64,000 nt of DNA from Bradyrhizobium zhanjiangense (GCF_004114935.1 NZ_CP022221.1:2997001-3061000), one strand, 5' to 3'; shown: positions 1 to 9,595, counted from the first letter of the stretch. Notes: generated by a model not told the origin, from the letters alone. Translations and numbers: made by a program.

Positions 1-188
1 ATCTTCGATATATTCGTCCGAAGTCGACGTCAGCAGCGCAACGCCTGCCGCATTCAGGCCGCTGACTCAGCTTCCGGCAGCTGGAGCCAAGCTCAAGATT
101 TTGGCGCTTGCTCAGAAAACCGCCTCTGTGTGAGACAAGGGTCCCTGTACGCGCAATAAGAGGATCGCGCTGTGACAGTCTCTCTTGA

Positions 189-445
189 CGGGGAGTTCGA
201 GACGGACTGCGCTACATGCAGGTCCGTGTCTACTTTGAAGATACCGACGCCGGCCAGATTGTTTATCACGCGAATTTTTTGCCTTTCATGGAACGTGGCA
301 GACGAATTACTTGCGCCTGCTCGGCAATCCGTTAACGAGGGAGGCGATGCAATTTGCAGGAAAGCCCGCAAGCAAGTCGGTCACGGCGCCACCATTGAAG
401 GTCGGCAAGGATGCTGTTTGTGGCTTCAAGGAAGGGGCGCGCTGA
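189..445 (+). pseudogene. YbgC-type acyl-CoA thioesterase remnant, frameshifted
   Basis: From 216 the frame reads [13 protein letters not shown], then [15 protein letters not shown], the N-terminal hot-dog signature of YbgC/4-hydroxybenzoyl-CoA thioesterases, including the conserved Asp of the EDTDAG loop. After ERGR near 300 the expected TNYLRLLGN continues only in another frame (from 302), so one base is gone. The second frame stops at 445, far short of the usual 130-150 residues. The true start is not visible, although the frame is open back to 189. Intact relatives are cytoplasmic thioesterases, often beside tol-pal genes; no such neighbour is here. A dead gene fragment is the best reading. 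Confidence 0.7.
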
Positions 446-516
446 TCTCGCTGTTCAGATGCCAAAATTGAGCGAACCCACTAAAGCTCCTTAGCCAAGC
501 GGGCTAGCGCGACGGA

Positions 517-711
517 TTATTGATTGCGGATTGCTTTAATGGAAGGCTGTACGGTCAAGCGATAAAGCACGAGGTGGGCCGCTCCGAGCTCCTCGATCAG
601 TGTGCCGCAAGCAGGGCAGTGGTAGTTTCCTTGGATGCCACGTTCAGACGTAAGCTCAAGACGGCAAAAACCAGCACCGCATTCCGAGCACGTCAAATCA
701 CTTTTTTTCAT
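517..711 (-). CDS. Small zinc-ribbon protein
   Basis: A protein of 64 residues starting MKKSDLT. It has two Cys pairs of CxxC type, one near the start (TCSECG) and one in the middle (HCPACG), as in zinc ribbons that bind a single zinc ion. The ATG at 711 is preferred over one 10 codons upstream because AGGAGG lies 6 nt before it. The C-terminal half is hydrophobic and basic. It stands alone between a dead thioesterase and a gap. The partner (nucleic acid or protein) cannot be told from sequence. I recognise it only as a small hypothetical protein. Confidence 0.7.
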   Translation of the reverse strand: MKKSDLTCSECGAGFCRLELTSERGIQGNYHCPACGTLIEELGAAHLVLYRLTVQPSIKAIRNQ

Positions 712-741
712 GCGTGGCCTCCTCGCGCCGGCAGTCGTCAC

Positions 742-1163
742 ATTTCTTTAACATGCGCTTAGTTATCGCGCATCTCCCTGGGACGGTCCTTCAAGCACAA
801 TTAACATTGAGGATTTGCTGGCGCCTGCGCCGTCGGCAAATGGTAGTCGTACAAATTGGACATCCGACAAAAAAATTCGCGCGCAACTGACGAGCGCTCC
901 TTCGTAGAATACGTGAGGGGCAAATCATTCGTTCGAAGATTCTCGTCGTCCCAGCGGCGCTGGCAAACGCTTTTCATCGAATTATGCGCTACCGCCGCGG
1001 ATTTTCTGCGTCATGAGTCTTTGAAGACAGTCGCGCCTGATGTTTCAGGCAACGGCATCGATCAGCAGGGACCGAACGCGACCGTCTCGTCTTTTAAGAG
1101 CGAATTAAGCCAAGCTGGATTTGATGCCGCCCGGGCAGGAAGCTTAGGTGAGTGGGGCGTGTG
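742..1163. other. Gap with one weak ORF
   Basis: A plus-strand ORF opens at a TTG at 856 and stops at 1164, its TGA overlapping the ATG of the GGDEF-EAL gene (TGATG). The overlap would suit translational coupling. However, the 102-residue product has no recognisable motif, no internal ATG and no clear ribosome binding site. I see no other gene or repeat here; it probably holds the promoter of the GGDEF-EAL gene. Confidence 0.3.
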
Positions 1164-3635
1164 ATGAGTGCTGCCAACGAGCAATCCGCGGAATCAGATA
1201 CGAGGCTGTTCAATGACATGCCGGTCCTGCGGCGCAAGTGGCACGCTGCGCTCAAGCCCGGCGAAACGCTTCCCCGTTACGAAAATGTGCTGCTGGGGAG
1301 CCTCGGGCGGCTTGCCGATCATCTTGTGTTGCTCAGGTGTGACAATGGCGCGTTTGCCGTTTCGCGCACTGGTCGCTATGCTCAGAACTGGTTGGGCGAG
1401 GCCCGTTGGGACATTCCGCTGGATGCGTTGCGTCCAGATTGCGCGACAGCCCTCACCGGGGCGGCCTCGAATGCGATTGCAAACAACCATCCCTATCTGG
1501 CAACCGCTCATTGCGTGCACGCCGGCATGGTGCGGACCTACGACGTGCTGGCGCTGCCGACCTTATCGCGTTGGGGCGGTACGCTGGTCGGCGTCTATGT
1601 CAACGAGCGCGCTACAGAATACAATTTGATCGATGCAATCTTTTGCAAGACCGACGATGGCGTTATCTCGCTCTCAACCGTTCGCGATCCCGCAGGCAGA
1701 CCAATTGATTTTCAAGTCGTGCACCACAATCAGGCAGCAGCAAGGCTCCTCGATGTGGAAGAGGGCAGCCTGTTGTGGCAGCGCCTCGGAAATTCAGACC
1801 ATCTGCTTTGTTCGAAAGAGGTGATGGAGCGGTTGGGCGCCGCGGTCGCGGATGATTTCGGTGACCAGTTCGAGATCGAATACGGTGATCAGAGCCTGCG
1901 ATTGCGCCTCAGTGCCTTCGGAGACATCGTGTCCGTGGTCATTTCCGACGTTACGTCGTTTAAGCGCCGGGATGCCTCGTTCAGGTTGCTGTTCGACAGT
2001 AATCCGATGCCGATGTGGGCGTTAGATGCCGAGACAATGGACTTCGTGAGGGTCAATGACGCGGCAGTGCAGCACTATGGCTATGCTCGCGAGATCTTCC
2101 TGCGCATGAAGGTTGAGGAGATCTGGCCAGACGACGAGCGGGTCAGCTATACGCGGGCGCTGCGAGAAGCGGGCGACATCTCTCAGTCCGAACATCCCTG
2201 GCGCCATGTCAGGGCTGATGGCACTGAGATTTCTGTGCTGACCTTTGGGCGGCGCCTCATGATCGAGGGACGCGAGGCCTATCTGGTTGTGGTGGTCGAC
2301 ATCACCGAACGGCGCAAGGCCGAGGCCCGCATCGCCCATATGGCACTTCACGACGGGTTGACCAACCTCGCAAACCGCGCGCTCCACCAGAGGTGGCTCG
2401 GAGAGGCGCTCGAAAAGGCTAATGCAGCTGGCAACCGCGTCGCGGCGCTGTGTATCGACCTCGACCTCTTCAAGAACGTCAACGATTCGTTCGGCCACCT
2501 CATCGGCGATCGCCTGCTCGAGCAAGTGGCCGACCGGCTGCGGTCCAAGGTGGCCGGCAACAATCTGGCGGCACGGCTCGGCGGCGACGAATTTTCGATC
2601 ATTCTCACGGATGATACCTCGCCGACGCATGTGAGCCAATTCGCGGCAGACCTGATCAGGACGTTGAGTGCGCCTTATGAGATTGACGGCAACCAAGTCA
2701 TTATCGGTGCCTCGGTCGGCATCGCGTTGTCACCAGGCGACGGCACCAGCAGCGCCGAGCTGATGCGTAATGCCGATATGGCGCTTTATCGCGCCAAACA
2801 GGATGGCCGCGGAACGCATCGCTTTTTCGAGCGGGAGATGGATCAGCAGGTGCAGCGGCGGCGCGAGATGGAGCTTGATTTGCGGCGCGCCTTTGCCAGC
2901 AGCGAGTTCGAGCTGCACTATCAGCCGTTGATTGACATCGCGAGCGACAAGATCTCAGGTTTTGAGGCGCTTCTGCGCTGGCCGCACCCAGGGAAGGGCA
3001 TGATCTCGCCGGCCGAGTTTATTCCCCTTGCGGAGGAAATCGGGCTGATCGTGCCCCTCGGAGAATGGGTGCTGCGCGATGCCTGTAACGAGGCGGCAAA
3101 GTGGCCTTCGGAGATCAAGGTCGCGGTCAACCTGTCGCCGGTGCAATTCCGTAGCCGCAATCTGGTTCAGGTGGTGATTTCAGCGCTGGCGAATTCCGGC
3201 TTGGCCCCGAAGCGGCTCGAGCTTGAAATCACCGAATCGGTGTTTCTGGCGGAGACGGAGGCAAATCTTGCGATCCTACACCAGCTCCGCGAGCTCGGCG
3301 TCTCCATATCGCTGGATGACTTTGGAACGGGCTATTCGAGTCTCAGCTACTTGCGCAGCTTTCCCTTCGACAAGATCAAGATTGATCGCTCCTTTGTGAA
3401 GGATCTGGCGAAACGCTCCGATTGCGGGGCCATCGTGCGGGCGATCTCGGGCCTCGGCCGGAGCCTCAACATCACGACGACAGCGGAAGGGGTGGAGACC
3501 ACGGAGCAGCTCGATTGGCTTCGTGCCGAGGGTTGCAACGAGGTGCAAGGATTCTTGTTCAGCGGCGCCAGGCCAGCCGCCGAAGTGGGGCAGCTCTTGT
3601 TTCGCTTTGGCGCAAGGGCGTCCAGGGCGGCATGA
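1164..3635 (+). CDS. PAS-GGDEF-EAL cyclic-di-GMP signalling protein
   Basis: A protein of 823 residues, probably cytoplasmic since no membrane segment or signal peptide is seen. Order: an N-terminal sensory region of about 265 residues, a PAS domain (about 270-390), GGDEF (about 393-550, motif GGDEF at 473-477) and EAL (from about 580, EAL at 601-603). The diguanylate cyclase motif is intact. The inhibitory RxxD I-site upstream of it is not: the aligned residues read AGNN. All EAL catalytic positions can be found (EALLRW, AVNLS, EITES, LDDFG, IKIDR, AEGVE, QGFLF), so both synthesis and hydrolysis of c-di-GMP are possible. Start: GTG at 1152 and ATG at 1164 are in frame; ATG is chosen. The ligand of the sensory region is unknown. 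Confidence 0.93.
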   Translation: MSAANEQSAESDTRLFNDMPVLRRKWHAALKPGETLPRYENVLLGSLGRLADHLVLLRCDNGAFAVSRTGRYAQNWLGEARWDIPLDALRPDCATALTGAASNAIANNHPYLATAHCVHAGMVRTYDVLALPTLSRWGGTLVGVYVNERATEYNLIDAIFCKTDDGVISLSTVRDPAGRPIDFQVVHHNQAAARLLDVEEGSLLWQRLGNSDHLLCSKEVMERLGAAVADDFGDQFEIEYGDQSLRLRLSAFGDIVSVVISDVTSFKRRDASFRLLFDSNPMPMWALDAETMDFVRVNDAAVQHYGYAREIFLRMKVEEIWPDDERVSYTRALREAGDISQSEHPWRHVRADGTEISVLTFGRRLMIEGREAYLVVVVDITERRKAEARIAHMALHDGLTNLANRALHQRWLGEALEKANAAGNRVAALCIDLDLFKNVNDSFGHLIGDRLLEQVADRLRSKVAGNNLAARLGGDEFSIILTDDTSPTHVSQFAADLIRTLSAPYEIDGNQVIIGASVGIALSPGDGTSSAELMRNADMALYRAKQDGRGTHRFFEREMDQQVQRRREMELDLRRAFASSEFELHYQPLIDIASDKISGFEALLRWPHPGKGMISPAEFIPLAEEIGLIVPLGEWVLRDACNEAAKWPSEIKVAVNLSPVQFRSRNLVQVVISALANSGLAPKRLELEITESVFLAETEANLAILHQLRELGVSISLDDFGTGYSSLSYLRSFPFDKIKIDRSFVKDLAKRSDCGAIVRAISGLGRSLNITTTAEGVETTEQLDWLRAEGCNEVQGFLFSGARPAAEVGQLLFRFGARASRAA

Positions 3636-3759
3636 TCGCCGTGCCGCAGGAGCAGCTTCGTCACGTTGAGGCTTCGCAAATCGAACCCGATCAGGCCACG
3701 AGGTCGCCCGTAGCCGTCTCCGCCCCCAGGAGTTGATCTCCGACACTTCTCGCGCGCCT

Positions 3760-4590
3760 TCACTGCGGGAAGGCGTGGTGCCAAGACGTCAACGGGGCTT
3801 CAGCGTTCTTGGCGGCAGCCGGCACCAGATGCACGATCCGATACCCGTTCTGATGCACGTAGCGCAGGAACGCAGGCAGCATGGCCGCCGTCCGCGTCTG
3901 CGCATCATGCAGCAGAATGATGCCCTTACGAGCGGCCTCGAGCCGCTCGATCAGGATTGTGAGCTCCTGCTCTGGAGTTATGTTCTCCCAATCGCTCGCC
4001 CAAAGGTCAGCTCCGAACACGACAATTCCGCGCGCGTGCAAGAGATCGAGCGTCGCAGGTGTCGCGTCGAAGTAGGGGAACCGGAAGAACGGTGTCGAGG
4101 GCATTTTGGTGGACACACCGTTGAGCGCCATTTCGACGGCGGCGATACCGCGCTCGATGTCCTCTTTCGCCTGCTCGAACGAGATTTTCGACATCATCGG
4201 ATGCGACCAGCTGTGGTGCGCTACGGTGTGGCCCTGGGCGGCCATACGCCGCACGAGCTCGGGAAATTCCGCCGAGGATCGGCCGACCAGAAAGAACGTG
4301 GCTCGCGCGCATTCTTGTGCGAGCGCAGCCAGCACCTTATCCGTGTTGGGCGTCCGCGGTCCGTCATCGAAGGTGAGGACGATTTCATGGTCCGCCAGAG
4401 GAAGCGTCTCGGGAAAGTTCTTCAGCCCCACCCGCGGGAAGAGTGCGGCATCTACAGCGAGTACCCGCGCCGTGCCGAGCGCATCCCGCCGATTGCAGCT
4501 AGAGGCGTCTGTCACGGCAATACCGGCGAGCAACGCCAGCACAGCGCAGCCGATGCCAAAAGCTATTCTGGGCAGGCGCAACTCTGTCAT
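3760..4590 (-). CDS. NodB-type polysaccharide deacetylase (CE4)
   Basis: 276 residues. Residues 8-27 form a hydrophobic segment after a short basic start, so a signal peptide or membrane anchor and an exported enzyme. The five CE4 motifs are present: TFDDGP (73-78), HSWSH (126-130) with the two metal-binding His, RFPYF with its Arg (170), DLWASDW (195-201) and LLHD (226-229). Such enzymes remove N- or O-acetyl groups from chitin-like, peptidoglycan or exopolysaccharide substrates with a divalent metal. The gene is monocistronic and convergent with the GGDEF-EAL gene. It is not linked to nodulation genes here, so NodB itself is unlikely; the substrate is open. Confidence 0.9.
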   Translation of the reverse strand: MTELRLPRIAFGIGCAVLALLAGIAVTDASSCNRRDALGTARVLAVDAALFPRVGLKNFPETLPLADHEIVLTFDDGPRTPNTDKVLAALAQECARATFFLVGRSSAEFPELVRRMAAQGHTVAHHSWSHPMMSKISFEQAKEDIERGIAAVEMALNGVSTKMPSTPFFRFPYFDATPATLDLLHARGIVVFGADLWASDWENITPEQELTILIERLEAARKGIILLHDAQTRTAAMLPAFLRYVHQNGYRIVHLVPAAAKNAEAPLTSWHHAFPQ

Positions 4591-4611
4591 TGCGCTTTAG
4601 TGCGACCTTGA

Positions 4612-5635
4612 TTGTTGGTGAGGCCCGTGGTGCCCAGCAGACTATCTGATCGGCATCGCGGGATTTCGGCGCATCGAGGCTATGTCGTGCGCAAAAAGGT
4701 CGTCGAACGTCCGTTATCCGTTCGAACCGCTCTTGCTGCCTGTCTTGCTTAAGCTTGGGGTAGGCGGCTTGGCTCGAACAATGACTGCTGTTCGTCTTTC
4801 GCAAGATCAGTGTCTTGGCGCGCACCCGGCACGAGTGCGCAGGATGCGAAAGGCACATCGCGGACGTCCGCAGCGTCCGTTGGAGGTTCGAGGGTCAATT
4901 TTCAGGGCGGCTCCGCCGATCCTGCGCCGCCACGCGCGTGAGGAGCTTGCTTGCGAGCGGATCGCGACGGACCTGTGGCGGCGCCGCCGGTTCAAGACAA
5001 CGGTCGCTTCAGACCGGCGAGATATGCTTGAAGTTCTCCGTGCACGAATGGAGCCATTCCCGACCCTCATCATGAAATTGATTGCTTCCGCACTCCTCAA
5101 CAGCGTTCGTAGCCGGAGAGGCAGTATTCCGGCGAATTTCAGAAGCAACCTCAAACAAGCATGCTTTCCGAAGTCGAAGGCACCATACACAAAGAGCTCT
5201 TACCAACCGCTGCGTGCGGATAAAATCCTCTCGCGCGATCGGCCGAACGGTCCGCGTTAGTCACGCGAGCACGAATAGGACCCGAAGCGGTGCGAAGCTT
5301 GACGCGAGTACAGGTGGCATGCTGCTGCTCCGGAGGAGTTATCCAGCGTAAATCACCGGAAGGGGATACGAAAGCGCAGGATTTAATCTCACTGGGGCTG
5401 CTCATTGCATCAATTGAGGTGTAAACCCGATTATAGTTGGCGATCAATCGGGCGACGCACCGCGATCGAGCGTATCGCTTCGCTACGAGGGCGCAGAAAA
5501 GAGCCGAGCTCTTGCGCCCGGTGCCCGTACATACAGCGAGATTTGGCAACAGGCGGTGGCGCACTTCAGGTGCGGCACAGTGCTCCTGCGCGAAAAGAAA
5601 TGAGACTCTCCGCCTAATGCCCAAGGAGGCGAGAA
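4612..5635. other. Gene-poor stretch
   Basis: About 1 kb without a convincing gene. Several ORFs of 60-190 codons occur on both strands but none shows a domain, a ribosome binding site or protein-like composition; they overlap one another in conflicting frames. It may be decayed coding sequence. Confidence 0.4.
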
Positions 5636-5812
5636 ATGCACAATTACTCTCATACTTCCGAAAACAGGTGCTGTGCGGTGTGTGGTGGAAGGTTCGGGCT
5701 GATCCGCTATTACTGGTGGCAAACGGCCCTTTGCTCCAAGAAATGCGTTGACCGCTTCAAAGCGCGGCGGGAGGCCGACCAGAAATGGCTTCGCTGGCTG
5801 CTGGCAGCTTAA
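5636..5812 (+). CDS. Small Cys- and Trp-rich protein (58 aa)
   Basis: ATG at 5636 with AAGGAGG 6 nt upstream, 58 codons to TAA. The protein has CCAVCGGRFG, then an aromatic run YYWW, then a second pair CSKKC, and a basic C-terminal helix with RREADQKWLRWL. Four Cys spaced CxxC...CxxxC suggest one zinc site. The ribosome site is among the best in this region and the composition is clearly protein-like. I recognise it as a small hypothetical protein of the Bradyrhizobium type, with no known function. Confidence 0.75.
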   Translation: MHNYSHTSENRCCAVCGGRFGLIRYYWWQTALCSKKCVDRFKARREADQKWLRWLLAA

Positions 5813-6084
5813 TAGCTCGCGCCGAGTGCGCGACAAGCTCGAACGGAGCGCATTGAATGACACAACGTCGTCCGGAGCTTCTGCAGACGCCATCTTCAAG
5901 ACAGGAGTTTGTGGACGAGCTTGGTAAGAAAATCCGCTAAACGCGTCGGCTGAAGCCTCCCGGCACAAGTGCGAGCTATCGGCACGTGAGGCGTCCAGTT
6001 CCATGGTAGCAACTCCGTGGCCAGCGGCCGCTTCGCGCTGATAAACAGAACCAGATCCAATGCAGGGAGGCGCGAAGGAGACGA

Positions 6085-6267
6085 ATGACCGTCAGCAAAT
6101 ATCAGTTCAGGCAGGAGCTGCGGCAGCTGATCGAGAAGTACATCCGCGCGTCGAGCACGTTCGAAGACTACGTCCTTATCACTGGACAGCTAGAAGAGGT
6201 GCGGTACAAGTTGGACCTGGAGGCCGAGAAGTTTACGGACGAGGAGGTCGACGCCTTCGAATTATAG
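6085..6267 (+). CDS. Small acidic helical protein (60 aa)
   Basis: Begins MTVSKYQFRQEL, with AAGGAG 4 nt before the ATG. It is rich in Glu, Leu and Asp with heptad-like spacing (RQLIEKYI, TGQLEEVRYKLDLEAEKF), so mostly helical and perhaps a short coiled coil. No Cys, no signal peptide. No homologous family is recognised. It lies in a row of independent small genes with no operon partner. Confidence 0.7.
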   Translation: MTVSKYQFRQELRQLIEKYIRASSTFEDYVLITGQLEEVRYKLDLEAEKFTDEEVDAFEL

Positions 6268-6432
6268 CGAGCGCGTCGCGCTAGCCTAGAGGCAGTACCT
6301 TCAACGGACCTAGCCGTCGTCATCGTCCTCCGGCTGAAGGTGCTGAAATACGCTAGAAAAACCGGCCAAATGCAGGATTTGGGCGCGAATGTGCGCCTCG
6401 TTGCATTAATCGATTAAACGAAACGCTAAAAT

Positions 6433-6471
6433 GTGAAGCCGAGACGACACAAACGTGAAGCCGAGACGACA
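6433..6471. repeat. 17-bp direct repeat, 22-bp period
   Basis: GTGAAGCCGAGACGACA occurs at 6433-6449 and again at 6455-6471. The start-to-start distance is 22 bp, two helical turns. It lies about 130 bp upstream of a small membrane-protein ORF. A tandem operator or a local duplication are both possible. Confidence 0.6.
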
Positions 6472-6598
6472 TGCTCAGGTAAGAAAGGAGATTGTTCGTT
6501 CGTTGCGCACAGTGTTGTCGGAAGCAAAGGCCCCAAAGCGCTGGCAGAGTCGGTGTGCCGGCGCAGCCCGAACAGGGGCAGCCTGGATGGGAGATACA

Positions 6599-6703
6599 AT
6601 GTTCGAACGCGATGGTGACTTGCTCTCTCAACTTCTGCTCTACGCTATCATGTTGCTTATTCTTGCGTCTCTGATGATTGCTGCATGGCAGACTGCAGGA
6701 TGA
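6599..6703 (+). CDS. Putative small membrane protein (34 aa)
   Basis: ATG at 6599 with GGGAG 5 nt upstream. After an acidic start (MFERDGD) comes one continuous hydrophobic segment rich in Leu, Ile and Met (about residues 9-29), ending AAWQTAG. This fits a single-pass inner-membrane micropeptide. The same frame is open back to a GTG at 6455, but that extension looks non-coding. An opposing ORF of 117 codons (6657-7010, minus) overlaps the end and may be spurious. Confidence 0.45.
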   Translation: MFERDGDLLSQLLLYAIMLLILASLMIAAWQTAG

Positions 6704-6964
6704 CCGCCGCGAGTTGCTGAAGGCTTTGACCGAACGCGATCGTGGCTGGGACGGGTTCGGGCGGCAACACTCTCCGCTGCGTAACAATCGATCCGCCGCC
6801 ACGTAGATCCGATTCAGGTTCGTGCCCGAATGTCAGCCCCATCAAGTTCGCGTCTTCCGCGGCCTTTGCGAGGCCGCAAAACCAACAGCTCTCGAAACCG
6901 CGTTCGCGGGCGCCATCCGCAACCTCATCAAAATATTGGCGTATGTCCTGTGATGAATGTCCGT

Positions 6965-7072
6965 TCAATTCCGCGTGGTACCCGCCAGCCCGCCGGGCAA
7001 AACCAGCCATAGACTAAGGCCGACACCGAGCCCGAGCCCGAGGGCGTACCAAAGCACGCGTCTATCAGTCAT
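6965..7072 (-). CDS. Putative small membrane protein (35 aa)
   Basis: MTDRRVLWYALGLGLG and on: a short basic start, then a Gly- and Leu-rich transmembrane segment, then LPGGLAG and a short polar tail. The upstream sequence GTAAGAGA is a weak ribosome site. An ORF of 117 codons in another frame (6657-7010) starts inside it; its product (with SCWFCGLAKAAEDAN) is not recognised, and I cannot exclude that it is the real gene. Confidence 0.5.
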   Translation of the reverse strand: MTDRRVLWYALGLGLGVGLSLWLVLPGGLAGTTRN

Positions 7073-8072
7073 CTATTCTCTTACCCTACGCAGCCGACCC
7101 TTACGCGTAACATCCTATCTCCGAAGAGACCCAAGACGCACCTATCAGGGTTGGTTGGCCACAATGCCGCGGGGGGCCAATTACGGCTCGGGAAAGCCAC
7201 TTTTTGCGAGCAACCAAAGGTCGAAAAGCCCACCGCGAAATATGCGCGAATTGGCCGGCACCCCCGCGTGGTTTACCATTCCAGGATGAACCACTAAAAA
7301 CCTGGTCCTTAATCTCGCGCGTCGTCTCGACCTGCAATGGCGCAACTGCCAGCATCCTCGACGGCCTCGACAAAATCCTGACCATCGTCCGGTCAGGTCG
7401 CGAACCCTTTCGACATGCTCTATCCCGTGCCCTCACTGCCGACTTCCGGCGTGCTTCGCGCTACCGAACTTTTGCGACTTCTTGGCGCGAGATCCTTACG
7501 ACAAGCGCTCGGCGAATTTCGAACCTCGACCTCGGGGCTGCTCCGTCCGCGACGACATTGTCGACGTCGCCAAGACCATGGTGAAGCTGGAGGAGAGCTT
7601 CGTCAAGCTTGCCTCGGCCTTGGCAAGATCGAGGGCATGTTGCCTGAGCGTATCCACGCCTACGTCGCCGACTGGCGACTGGTCCAACTCCGGATTGCCC
7701 CGGTCTTCGGCTTCTTCGAGGCGAAGGAGGGCGGGTTCACCCAGCTCAGGGCGCATCCGCTGCCGTGGCTCGTCGAGATTCTCAATGGCGTCGAGCACGC
7801 CAATTTCTTTGAACAACGCGCCACTGAGTACTCCAAGGCGGCGACTCGACCTCAGCCCCTCGTGGGATCGTCGATATCGGATCTGCGGCCAAGGTCGCAA
7901 TGGGGGCAGGAAGGAGGAGGCCCCCGTGTGTCGACAGCTACTTTTCCACGGCGCGTTTCTTGCCCTCAAAGTGGTACCTGTGACGTAATGAGAGCATTGG
8001 ACCACTGCCGGGTTGTGATGAGGTCATTCAATCCGATCGACCGGCCTCCCTTGAGTGACGGCAGAAGAGGCT
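7073..8072. other. Decayed coding sequence, unidentified
   Basis: No intact gene. On the plus strand, protein-like stretches switch frame: DDIVDVAKTMVKLEESFVK around 7550-7610 continues after a frame change as KIEGMLPERIHAYVADW and VFGFFEAKEGGFTQL to about 7830. This pattern suggests one ancestral gene with at least one frameshift near 7620, but I cannot name the family. The rest holds only ORFs of random character. Confidence 0.35.
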
Positions 8073-8762
8073 TCACCGAACCGTGAGCTCCCAGATGATG
8101 CGAATGTGCCCCCCTTCAATCGATGGTCGGAAAATATGCATGTTTCTAACGCGCAGCTCACTGTCATCGATCACGTTCACAACGCGCCCAATATCTCCCT
8201 GATCAGAAAAGACGACATACATTAGGCCATCAGCCTTGAGCCAATTATGCGCTCCCCCCAGAGCTGAGGCCATGGCGCTGTGACCTTCGTCAAAGCAAGA
8301 GCGCTCCAGGTCGTCCTTTGCTTTTCGGTTCCAGTACGGGGCGGCAAACAGAATAAGGTCGAACTTTTCTTTAGGCTGCAGCGCAGAATAAATGTCACTG
8401 AGGCGCACGTCTGCGTGGTCGGAATAACCTAACCGCTCGATGTTTGTCTTTGTGGTGAGAACGGCTTGCGGATTAATGTCGAGAGCCACCAGGCGTTCTG
8501 CCCCAGCGCGGAGTGCCGCCAGCCCCAGCACGCCTGATCCGCATCCTAGATCCAATACTGTCGCTCCAGATTGGATGTGCCACTTCGATATCAAGGCGTC
8601 GGAAGCGTGACTCAGGCGTGGCGACAGAACGCCCGGGAGAATGTGCAACAGCATACCGCACACTTCCACATCGTGCGGGTGTTCGCACGACCGGAGGTCA
8701 GCAATCATTGCGTCTACATCGGACATTTGGCGCCGCGGCGATACGGCTAGGGGTGCAGTCAT
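8073..8762 (-). CDS. Class I SAM-dependent methyltransferase
   Basis: About 229 residues. Motif I is VLDLGCGSGVLG, followed by the acidic motif II loop (LVALDINPQA), and AAPYW at the position where PrmC/RsmC-type enzymes have NPPY. That resembles methyltransferases acting on amide or amino groups, but the substrate is not evident. ATG at 8762 is chosen because GGAGAG lies 5 nt upstream; a TTG 19 codons earlier is also in frame. No operon partner; the preceding 500 bp are empty. Confidence 0.8.
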   Translation of the reverse strand: MTAPLAVSPRRQMSDVDAMIADLRSCEHPHDVEVCGMLLHILPGVLSPRLSHASDALISKWHIQSGATVLDLGCGSGVLGLAALRAGAERLVALDINPQAVLTTKTNIERLGYSDHADVRLSDIYSALQPKEKFDLILFAAPYWNRKAKDDLERSCFDEGHSAMASALGGAHNWLKADGLMYVVFSDQGDIGRVVNVIDDSELRVRNMHIFRPSIEGGHIRIIWELTVR

Positions 8763-9270
8763 TTCAACTCTCCAGTTCGCTAGCGCGCGCTTTGCCTGAT
8801 CGTCGTCCCATCCGATCAATGGATCGCCCTATTCGGCGAGTACGGTAGCTGTCGCACGCTCGGTGCTCTGTACAGGGTCCGTTTTAGAGACGCTGCGAGC
8901 ATGGTTTCCCGTCCTGTCTGAATGCGCGTCGCGCCTTCGCTGACTATCGTCTCCTCCAATAGCAACGGCCGTGCCATCGGCATTCAAAGCGCGCTTAGCT
9001 TCTGATTTTCCTTGAAGAACGGCTGCCGGCAGGCTCTGGCGTGTTCTGCCGCTCCAGCGAGCGTGTCCGCGCCGGTGTCGCAAACCCAACACGGTATAAC
9101 CGAGTTGGCGTACGAATGGCTTCGTGTCGCAGCTATTCTCACGGCAAGTTCGATTATAAATCAGAAGTTGCGATCTTCATTGAAAACTGACGTTTCGACG
9201 AAAGCTCGTCGTGAACGGGCAAGACTTCGCTCAATTCGCGGTTTTGATGCCGCCCCAAATGACTATCTAG
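8763..9270. other. Gap with no supported gene
   Basis: A minus-strand ORF of 87 codons (8829-9092) ends just before the methyltransferase but has no motif; nothing else is convincing. The right part merges with the end of the ISL3 relic. Confidence 0.35.
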
Positions 9271-9545
9271 CTGATCTAAGGTGTCAATCGGCTTGCAAAT
9301 TTAGCTCTGACGTAAGTTTGGTGCAGCGCCGACTATTCTGCACCGATTAGCCTAGCCTGAAGCAGATCTATTTTACCGCGGCCGTACATTTGACGTCGGA
9401 CGAGCTTGAGGCGCGTGATCTGACCTTCAGTCTGGCTGTTGGACAAGGGTGAAGTGATTGCCGCCCGTACCGCCGCCTCGTCTTTCGCGACTCCGCTGGC
9501 AAACGAGGCAACGAGATTGGCATGGGCGCGCTCGATCCATGGGTG
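9271..9545 (-). mobile_element. ISL3-family insertion sequence relic (transposase C-terminus)
   Basis: On the minus strand from about 9545 to the stop at 9333 the frame reads WIERAHANLVASF, then SNSQTEGQITRLKLVRRQMY, then GRGKIDLLQARLIGAE. This is the conserved C-terminal block of ISL3 (IS204/IS1165-type) transposases, where the normal motif is WSNGQTEGQ. Here Trp-Ser is Leu-Ser and everything upstream is missing, so it is dead. The sequence just beyond the stop to about 9271 probably contains the element end. Confidence 0.75.
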
Positions 9546-9595
9546 GCGCGCCCCTCGGCGTGGGCCAACGCCGAAAGGGCGCGCGGGAGAGGCGA

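Noticed and set aside
1..133. Open plus-strand stretch resembling the end of a Bug-type binding protein (VDV...TPAAF...LKILALAQ)
   Set aside because: Too short and too divergent to support, and cut by the window edge.
856..1164. 102-codon ORF overlapping the GGDEF-EAL start
   Set aside because: TTG start, no ribosome site, no motif; the overlap alone is not enough.
3733..4611. 292-codon plus-strand ORF
   Set aside because: Antisense shadow of the deacetylase, which has all five CE4 motifs.
7415..8086. 223-codon plus-strand ORF
   Set aside because: Only parts are protein-like and the frame switches; described as decayed sequence instead.
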